From NCBI RefSeq assembly GCF_001005725.1, contig NZ_LBIC01000007.1, forward strand, positions 248,001 through 312,000: a stretch of 64,000 nucleotides of DNA. The letters are read 5' to 3'. Source of the DNA: Sphingobium chungbukense. GTDB lineage: Bacteria; Pseudomonadota; Alphaproteobacteria; Sphingomonadales; Sphingomonadaceae. A program made the translations under genes and the position numbers. The notes under the pieces are model-generated. The model saw nothing but the letters and a program-made list of their open reading frames with translations, searched no databases and was not told the DNA's origin. Position 1 is the first letter of the stretch. Each line of letters begins with the position of its first letter. This document shows, piece after piece, positions 58,425-64,000 of this stretch.

Positions 58425-59303
58425 CTATCCCTGCACCTTCTTGTCCTGCGTCATTACGGCGCCGATGGCGGCAGCGATGACGCAGGCAAGCGCCATGCCC
58501 TGTCGCCCGGTCAACGTCTCTCCCAGCACCAGATAGGCCGCCAAGGCGCCGATCGCCGGGTCGGCGCTGAGCACGACGCCGAAGCTCCGTTCGGGAATAT
58601 GCCGGAGCGCCACCATCTCCAGCGAATAGGGCAAGGCGCTGGACAGGACCGCGACAACCAGCCCGAGCAGCATCGCATGGGGGTTCAGCAGCCCCAGCCC
58701 ATTGACGGCCAGGCCGACCGGCAGGACCGCCAGGGTGGCGAAGGCCAGCCCCACGGCCACGGCAGCGCCCGGCGGGAGATGCGACGCCTTCTTGCCGAAG
58801 ACGATATAGAGCGCCCAGAAAAACGCCGCGCCCAGTGCGAACAGGATGCCGATGGGATCGAGCGTGCCCTTGACGTCGGCAACGGGCAACAGCAGCGCCA
58901 GGCCGGCCACAGCGACGCCCACCCATAGAAAATGGATCGCCCGGTGCGAGTTCATCAGGGCGACGGTCAACGGCCCCAGCAATTCGATGGCGATCGCCAG
59001 CCCCAGCGGAATGGTCCGCAGTGCCATGTAGAAACTCAGATTCATGAGCCCCAGCACGATGCCATAGCGGGCCACCAGCATGAATTCGGTGCGGGACCAT
59101 GACCTGCGCCAGGGCCGCCACATCGCCATCAGCAGCATCGCGCTGAAGCCGACGCGATACACCGTCGTCCCCGTCGCTCCCATGACGGGGAAGAGATGCT
59201 TGGCGAAGGAACTGCCGGTGGCGAAGGACGCCATCGCACCCAGGAGCGCGAGATAGGGCCAAAGCGAGCGATTGTCCCTGCGCCTGTCGACGCGCCATGT
59301 CAC
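58425..59303 (-). CDS. EamA-family (RhtA-like) exporter
   Basis: A 292-residue membrane protein with ten predicted helices in two EamA repeats (LALLGAMASFATGSSFAKHL..., GILFALGAAFFWALYIVFGK). Tell-tale elements of the RhtA subgroup are LALRHIPERSFGVVL-like text (VALRHIPERSFGVVLSADPA) and LSSALPYSLEM. RhtA exports threonine and homoserine; other drug/metabolite transporters are possible. Its start overlaps the thioesterase stop (ATGA). Confidence 0.88.
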   Translation of the reverse strand: MTWRVDRRRDNRSLWPYLALLGAMASFATGSSFAKHLFPVMGATGTTVYRVGFSAMLLMAMWRPWRRSWSRTEFMLVARYGIVLGLMNLSFYMALRTIPLGLAIAIELLGPLTVALMNSHRAIHFLWVGVAVAGLALLLPVADVKGTLDPIGILFALGAAFFWALYIVFGKKASHLPPGAAVAVGLAFATLAVLPVGLAVNGLGLLNPHAMLLGLVVAVLSSALPYSLEMVALRHIPERSFGVVLSADPAIGALAAYLVLGETLTGRQGMALACVIAAAIGAVMTQDKKVQG

Positions 59304-60076
59304 GGCCGCACGGTCAGGAATTGCGACACCGCGCCGATCGGCCCCTCCAGATCATGGATGATCGTCTGGGTCAGCCCCATTCCCGCCGGCCCGATCGAAA
59401 CCGCACTTTGCAGGCCAAGCCATGGGCCTGCCGGCTCCCGGAAGAAACAGGCGGTCAGATCGAGATTGGGAAAGGCCACGTCCAGGGGCGACACGAGCGG
59501 AGCCATGCCATTGGCGACGTCCACCAGTCCCATGACGCGCGCGGTTGCGGAAACATCCTCCCCCGCGACAAGAGGCAGGCCGGCGCGCAGCCATCCATTC
59601 GCCCGCCCGGGTCCTATGGCCTGACGCCGGGCCTCCAGGCTTTTCAGGAAGCCACCCGGCCATGATGCCGTGATGTCGAATGGGGCCATCTCGTCAGGCG
59701 GCGCGATCGACGGCAGCGCCGTCGCTGCAATGGCGTCGGTCGCATAGGCCTGAACGAACCAGCCACGCAACAGGATCGCCGTCCGGCCGGCGTGACTGAG
59801 ACGTGCCTCCACCAGTTCGATCGTGCGGCCGGCCCGGATCACCTCCACGTCGATGCGGATCAGATCGATCGGAAGCGTGCCCATAATGTCGTAGGACAGG
59901 CGACCAAGGCGCAGGGGATCGCCGCCGCGACGGGCCAGATGATCCGTCTCGAGCATATGCGCCATAAGCCCGAGTGCCGGAGCGACGTGCTGCTCCGCAA
60001 CATTCCACGCGCCGCCGACATGATCGCTGGGTTGAAAATTCCTGTCATCAACGCGTTCGAAATAAGCCATCTTCAT
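59300..60076 (-). CDS. Acyl-CoA thioesterase family protein (double hotdog)
   Basis: A protein of 256-258 residues, with adjacent possible starts at ATG 60076 and ATG 60070. Two hotdog halves can be read: SYDIMGTLPIDLIRIDVEVI with VEARLSHAGRTAILLRGWFV in the N-terminal half, and FPNLDLTACFFREPAGPWLG with a C-terminal THDLEGPIG-like segment (IIHDLEGPIGAVSQF) in the second. This resembles TesB-like acyl-CoA thioesterases. Substrate unknown. Coupled to the EamA exporter gene. Confidence 0.8.
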   Translation of the reverse strand: MKMAYFERVDDRNFQPSDHVGGAWNVAEQHVAPALGLMAHMLETDHLARRGGDPLRLGRLSYDIMGTLPIDLIRIDVEVIRAGRTIELVEARLSHAGRTAILLRGWFVQAYATDAIAATALPSIAPPDEMAPFDITASWPGGFLKSLEARRQAIGPGRANGWLRAGLPLVAGEDVSATARVMGLVDVANGMAPLVSPLDVAFPNLDLTACFFREPAGPWLGLQSAVSIGPAGMGLTQTIIHDLEGPIGAVSQFLTVRP

Positions 60077-60495
60077 TCCATATCCGTTTGAGCATGAGTC
60101 AATGCGATGGCCGCTCCGGTCCCATCTTCATGTTCAAGCGACCCGCACATTTTTCTACGCCTTACCCCTCATCGCAACCGCGAAGCGTTCAAGGATGCGG
60201 GGTGACCTAACAGCTTGCGATGCGCAATTCGACTCCGCTCATGGCCCGGCGCAGGCACCGGCATGGTCGCATCGTCCGGTTCAGGGATGGCTGGGCGCCC
60301 AGGACATAGCATAAGCCGCTCGCACCAATCTGTTCATGCATCGCAAGAGCCTCTAATTTGCGCCCGAATCATTTGCGTGCGGTGCAATGATTGAGGGGGA
60401 TCTGCAATTGCTCGACGAGGGGAGATATTGGGAAGGAGACGGCCGCGCCGCGGCTGATCCGGGCGATCATGTTCCGGGGTGCCGGAGATGAGTCG
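60077..60495. other. Intergenic region before the LuxR-type gene
   Basis: About 419 bases with no convincing gene. It holds divergent promoters for the thioesterase and LuxR-type genes and one dyad (60367-60392, separate entry). Nothing else recognised. Confidence 0.5.
60367..60392. promoter_or_regulatory. Operator-like inverted repeat upstream of the LuxR-type gene
   Basis: AATCATTTGC and GCAATGATT form an imperfect dyad (one extra T) around about 7 bases, 104 bases before the regulator start. It could be the regulator's own site or that of another factor. Confidence 0.35.
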
Positions 60496-60975
60496 ATGAG
60501 CGTGCCCGATGTATCGCGCCTTACCGACAAGCAGAAAGAATGCCTCCGGCTCGTCGCTCAGAATTTGAACACCAAGCAGATCGCCCGCAGGATCGGCAAG
60601 TCCGATCACGCGGTCGACCAGCGCATCCGCCAGGCATTGCGGGCGCTGGGCGTTGCAGATCGCTTCGAAGCGGCGCGCATTCTGGCCGAGGCGGAGGGCC
60701 GCCAGACATATCAGCCTTTGATATATCAAACGGACGGTCTTGCCCCGGCCCCGGAAATGGCGATTTCTGGTGGGCAGGAAGCATCGGCCGCCGACCCCAT
60801 GCCACCGCATGGCAAGACGCCGCGCTTCCCGCCACTGGGAGGTCGGGACAATGATCTAGACGCGGTTCAACGCATCAAGCTGATCCTGAGCCTGGCGCTC
60901 ATGATCGGAGGAACGATCGCCGCCGTTGTAGCGGCAGGCCTATGGGTCATGTCCTTCTTTTCCGAAGGGGCATGA
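60496..60975 (+). CDS. Membrane-tethered LuxR-type HTH protein
   Basis: A 159-residue protein. Residues ~5-65 are a GerE/LuxR DNA-binding domain (VSRLTDKQKECLRLVAQNLN, then TKQIARRIGKSDHAVDQRIR). A Pro-rich linker follows, and a C-terminal transmembrane helix (LILSLALMIGGTIAAVVAAG) with only a few residues after it. So the DNA-binding head is on the cytoplasmic side of the inner membrane. No sensor domain is visible. The ATG at 60496 is preferred; earlier in-frame starts lack support. It is the first gene of a four-gene plus-strand run. Confidence 0.85.
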   Translation: MSVPDVSRLTDKQKECLRLVAQNLNTKQIARRIGKSDHAVDQRIRQALRALGVADRFEAARILAEAEGRQTYQPLIYQTDGLAPAPEMAISGGQEASAADPMPPHGKTPRFPPLGGRDNDLDAVQRIKLILSLALMIGGTIAAVVAAGLWVMSFFSEGA

Positions 60976-61027
60976 ATTTCGAACAATCCGACTTTTTTAG
61001 GTGACGTCCGTCGCCAAAGGAGATCCT

Positions 61028-61408
61028 ATGCCCAAAGCAGATCATCGTATGCCCCTCAACAGGGACACCGCGCAGGCCGTGGTCGTGGACCTGAACATGG
61101 CCTATGCCAAACTCGACGACGTGCTCGCCCATACCTTGCGGGCCAGCGCCAACATGATCGAGGTCGGCCGGACCATGGGGCTGGACCCTCTGAGCGGCCA
61201 GAAAATCTATTCGGACCTCACACGCTGCACCAATGCCATGCTGGAAAGCCGCCAGAGCTTGGTCGAGGCTCATGCGAAGGCCCATCGCATCCGCAAGCGT
61301 TCGATCGTCGCCGACGAAGATTTCTTCGGTTGTCCGCGCGACAAGCCGACCGGCAAGGTCAGCAGCGCTCCGATCCTGAGGGAAATATCAAGCCGCGCTG
61401 TCGCCTGA
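61028..61408 (+). CDS. Hypothetical protein, 126 aa
   Basis: Not recognised. ATG 61028 has an AAAGGAGA site. The protein is soluble and helical, with AQAVVVDLNMAYAKLDDVLA and ALTRCTNAMLESRQSLVEAH-like stretches (DLTRCTNAMLESRQSLVEAH), followed by a basic tail (HRIRKRSIVADEDFFGCPRD). The helical pattern suggests an oligomer or a small DNA/protein-binding partner of the preceding regulator. It lies 52 bases after it. Confidence 0.7.
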   Translation: MPKADHRMPLNRDTAQAVVVDLNMAYAKLDDVLAHTLRASANMIEVGRTMGLDPLSGQKIYSDLTRCTNAMLESRQSLVEAHAKAHRIRKRSIVADEDFFGCPRDKPTGKVSSAPILREISSRAVA

Positions 61409-61511
61409 TCGCCGGTCGCGCTGGTGCGCGCTGCGTCCAATCAGGCGCGGACCGCGTTCTTCGGTTTTTTGTTTTCGCATCGTTCATGCGATGCTCTAGT
61501 GCAGGCTCGTA

Positions 61512-61988
61512 ATGGACCTGTCCGATGCCTTCAACGCAGCCCTGATCTGCATCACCATTTATGTCTGGCTGCAAGGCGGATGGGTGGGCAAGGCCGGTGC
61601 CGTTCTGGTGATCGCCGCGACGGTGGCCACCTATGTCGGCATGGGCCTCCCCCATCCCTTCGGGGGACTCAATCTGGCGGTGTTCGGGGGCGACCTGCTG
61701 CTGTTTGCAGGTTTCCTCTATCTGGCGCTGGCGTCACGCCGATGGTGGCCGATCTGGGCAGCCGCGCTCCAATTTAACGGAGTCTGCTCCCATCTGGTCG
61801 CCTGGGTCGCGCCAAAGCTGGTTGCGGATGTCTATTACAACATGACGACGGCCTGGGGCGTTCCCATCCTGGTCGTCATGGCTGTGGGCGTGGCCATGGA
61901 CCAACGAGCTGCACGAACAATTGCACATAGGGAGTCATCACATGACTGCGATGTTCGGCCAGCGGGCGGCGCTGCTGCGGACGGCTGA
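61512..61988 (+). CDS. Small polytopic membrane protein, 158 aa
   Basis: Not recognised. Four to five hydrophobic helices are visible (FNAALICITIYVWLQGGWVG, GAVLVIAATVATYVGMGL, NLAVFGGDLLLFAGFLYLAL, AWGVPILVVMAVGVAM). There is no signal peptidase site. The C-terminal ~20 residues are hydrophilic and lie in DNA shared with the next gene over 47 bases, so the native end may be shorter. A sequence hairpin GCATCG/CGATGC precedes it at 61477-61494. Confidence 0.65.
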   Translation: MDLSDAFNAALICITIYVWLQGGWVGKAGAVLVIAATVATYVGMGLPHPFGGLNLAVFGGDLLLFAGFLYLALASRRWWPIWAAALQFNGVCSHLVAWVAPKLVADVYYNMTTAWGVPILVVMAVGVAMDQRAARTIAHRESSHDCDVRPAGGAAADG

Positions 61989-62454
61989 TCTTGAAGCGAT
62001 CGAAAATGACCTGCTTCGGCTGAGCGAAGCCGTTCGAACGCTGACGATTGCGTCCCAGATCAGCCTGGTCCCCACGGAGGCAGGCTTGTCGTCGCCCGCC
62101 GGGACCTCCGAAGAAAAGATGCTTGGCATGCTGGCGAGACGGCTTTTGCGCGAGAGCGAAGCGCGTCAGGCGGTGCTCCCGTTCGACGTCACGGTCGACC
62201 CCGCATGGCTGATGCTGCTGGACCTCTATGCTGCCGAGGCTGAGGACAAGCAGATTTCCGTCAGCAGCGCGTGCATCGCTTCGGGCGCGCCGCACACGAC
62301 GGCGTTGCGCTATCTCAATCTGCTGTGCGACAAGGGCGCGCTGGTACGGTTGCAGGATGCGGCCGACGGCCGACGCATCCATGTCAGGCTGACGGCCGAA
62401 TATCGGACGCGGATGACCCAATATCTGATGCTGGTGGCGGCGAGCAGGGAATAG
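61942..62454 (+). CDS. MarR-like winged-helix protein, 170 aa
   Basis: The ATG at 61942 follows GGGAG. A helical N-terminal half (residues ~1-80) precedes a winged-helix domain: LMLLDLYAAEAEDKQISVSS, ACIASGAPHTTALRYLNLLC (recognition helix) and KGALVRLQDAADGRRIHVRL (wing), like MarR regulators. No ligand is known. It overlaps the membrane-protein gene by 47 bases, hence possibly coupled. It may control the upstream genes. Confidence 0.8.
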   Translation: MTAMFGQRAALLRTADLEAIENDLLRLSEAVRTLTIASQISLVPTEAGLSSPAGTSEEKMLGMLARRLLRESEARQAVLPFDVTVDPAWLMLLDLYAAEAEDKQISVSSACIASGAPHTTALRYLNLLCDKGALVRLQDAADGRRIHVRLTAEYRTRMTQYLMLVAASRE

Positions 62455-62508
62455 CCGCCGGGTCTGTGCCGATGCTATTTGGCGACCATGTTGATCTTGA
62501 AGAAGACA

Positions 62509-62540
62509 AGGGAGCTATTCTCAGTCCCGCTCCCCTTTTT
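62509..62540 (+). terminator. Weak terminator after the winged-helix gene
   Basis: GGGAGC (62510-62515) can pair with GCTCCC (62529-62534), leaving a 13-base loop, followed by CTTTTT. The short stem and long loop make it uncertain. Confidence 0.35.
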
Positions 62541-62583
62541 CTTGCCGGAGGGGCGGGACATCCCGTCTCCCCAGGCTGGACCA

Positions 62584-64000
62584 TCAGAATAATTTGCCGC
62601 TGTTCAGCTTGACCCCGGCATACCAGAAGCGGCCGACACCCGAAATGGGATAGCTCAACTCCCCAAGGTCCGGCTTCTGGTCGGTGAAATTGTTGACCCC
62701 GACATAGAATTGGAACTTGTCACCCACATCATAGGCCAGGCGTGCATCATGTTGCTTGAGCGATTTGTACCAGACATATTGCGGATCGACGAGATCGGGA
62801 TTAGCCGCCAGTTGTTCCGTCGTGTAGCGGCGGGTCTTGCTGAAATAGTTGAACGAATAGTTGGCGGTAAGCCCTTTGAGCTTCCACGTCAGGTCCAGCG
62901 TACCGCGCCAGCGCGGATTGAAGCCGTCGCCCAGGCCGGGGCCTTCCAATATGTCGTTGTCCAGGTCGGCGCCGGGTGTTGCGATCTCGGTCTTCTTGGC
63001 CAGATAGCCGCCCACCAGGGCGATGTTGAACGATCCGAAATCGCCCGGCGTGAAATTGTAGGTGATGGTGAAGTCCGCACCTGCCGTACGTATGGCCGCG
63101 ACATTGGCCGGCTGGACCCTGAAGCCGACCTCGCCGACATTGCTTCCCAACACCTCGCCATCCGAACCGCGGAAGATATTCTGGCAGAAGACATTGTCGA
63201 TCGTGGGCTGGTCGACGCACAGCCCGGCCAGTTCCGTGACGGAGGGGGTTCGGACGGCATTTTTGATCTTGATGTCGTACCAGTCGAAACTCAGCGTCAG
63301 GCCCCGGATGAAGCGCGGTTGCAGGACGACGCCGGCCGTCCAGGTCTTGGCCGTTTCTTCGGTCAGGTTCGGATTGCCGCTCGCCAGACCGCGCAGGTTG
63401 GTGATGCCCGCCGGGCTGAAACCGGCGATCTGGCTGGGTGACAGGCCCAGGCCGGACAGGATCGTCGTGCAATTGGCCTGCCGATATTGGGTTCCTTCAT
63501 TCAGCCGGCGGACATCGCAGGGATCGTCGACGAAACTGAAGGTTCCCGAGACCGGCTGGAACAGTTCGCCGATGTTCGGCGCGCGCACCGCCTGCGAATA
63601 GGAGCCGCGGAACCGGATGTCCGGAATGGGCGCGTAGATGCCGTCGAGCTTCCACGTCGTCGTCTTGCCGATCGTGGTATAGTCGGAAAAGCGGACGGCA
63701 CCGGATAGCGAAAGCAGTTCGGCAAGGCGCATGTGCGAGAGGATCGGCGCGTTCACTTCCGCGAAGAACTCCTTCACGCTGAAGCGGCCGCTGCTGGGCG
63801 CTATGGCTTCGAAATCGCGGAAATCGCCGTTCTGGATCAGGAGATCGGGGGTATCCCGGCTTTTTTCCCGGCGATATTCGCCGCCCAGGGCAAATCCGAA
63901 GGAGCCGCCGCCGGGAAAGGTGAAGGCGCTGTCCAGATCGCCCGAGACGGAACCGGACACCACTTCCTGCGAGATTTTCGAGCGGCTGAGATTGTCGGCC
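62584..64000 (-). CDS. TonB-dependent receptor, N-terminus beyond window
   Basis: At least 471 C-terminal residues of an outer-membrane TonB-dependent receptor, cut at the window edge. The barrel signatures are FGFALGGEYRREKSRDTPDL, the SYSQAVRAPNIGELFQPVSG segment and the final FWYAGVKLNSGKLF with a terminal aromatic. The plug domain and signal peptide are outside. Ligand (siderophore, cobalamin, glycan or other) cannot be told. The frame is open through to 64000 with no defect. Confidence 0.92.
   Translation of the reverse strand, partial: ADNLSRSKISQEVVSGSVSGDLDSAFTFPGGGSFGFALGGEYRREKSRDTPDLLIQNGDFRDFEAIAPSSGRFSVKEFFAEVNAPILSHMRLAELLSLSGAVRFSDYTTIGKTTTWKLDGIYAPIPDIRFRGSYSQAVRAPNIGELFQPVSGTFSFVDDPCDVRRLNEGTQYRQANCTTILSGLGLSPSQIAGFSPAGITNLRGLASGNPNLTEETAKTWTAGVVLQPRFIRGLTLSFDWYDIKIKNAVRTPSVTELAGLCVDQPTIDNVFCQNIFRGSDGEVLGSNVGEVGFRVQPANVAAIRTAGADFTITYNFTPGDFGSFNIALVGGYLAKKTEIATPGADLDNDILEGPGLGDGFNPRWRGTLDLTWKLKGLTANYSFNYFSKTRRYTTEQLAANPDLVDPQYVWYKSLKQHDARLAYDVGDKFQFYVGVNNFTDQKPDLGELSYPISGVGRFWYAGVKLNSGKLF

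Overview
This is a high-GC window from an alphaproteobacterium of the family Sphingomonadaceae, most likely Sphingobium or a close relative. The evidence is the PhoK-type alkaline phosphatase, the TonB-dependent receptor, the TorF-type porin, the odhB/sucA/sucD/mdh order without sucC, and the overall codon use. It looks like ordinary chromosome. I see no tRNA or rRNA gene, CRISPR array, insertion sequence or prophage. Two genes are broken by single-base frameshifts in G/C runs, which may be sequence errors.

1-14 kb: an M48 protease (cut by the window edge), accA, xerD, a secreted protein and a small membrane protein on the minus strand; then aroK-aroB, a KTSC protein, glmS, a phosphoesterase and glmU (amino-sugar and cell-envelope precursors), gph with an enoyl-CoA hydratase, and a membrane diguanylate cyclase.

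14-25 kb: a minus-strand TCA block. In transcription order it reads sdhB, thioesterase, zapE, mdh, sucD, sucA, odhB, lpd, ending in a clear intrinsic terminator. sdhA/C/D and sucC are not here.

25-31 kb: a surface-polymer or phospholipid locus. A TagF/TagB-like phosphotransferase, a CDP-alcohol phosphatidyltransferase and a HIT protein are translationally coupled. They converge on a LicC-like nucleotidyltransferase, and a Wzx-type flippase and galU follow. This is the best candidate for an undescribed pathway.

31-49 kb: an SDHAF4-like assembly factor (57 aa), htpX, rsmB, a PAS protein, rpe with heparinase II/III, a one-domain asparaginase, proC, ybjN, ubiK, tspO, an RND efflux pump (frameshifted) with its adaptor, tlyA, dsbD (frameshifted) and phoK.

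49-64 kb: a cysE-like gene, an EnvZ/OmpR-like pair, a TorF porin with a structured leader, a SulP transporter paired with a beta-carbonic anhydrase, a response regulator with a degenerate receiver coupled to a secreted protein, a DEDDh exonuclease, an SDR, an EamA exporter, a thioesterase, a small regulatory island (membrane-tethered LuxR-type protein, two unknown proteins, winged-helix protein) and the C-terminal part of a TonB-dependent receptor.
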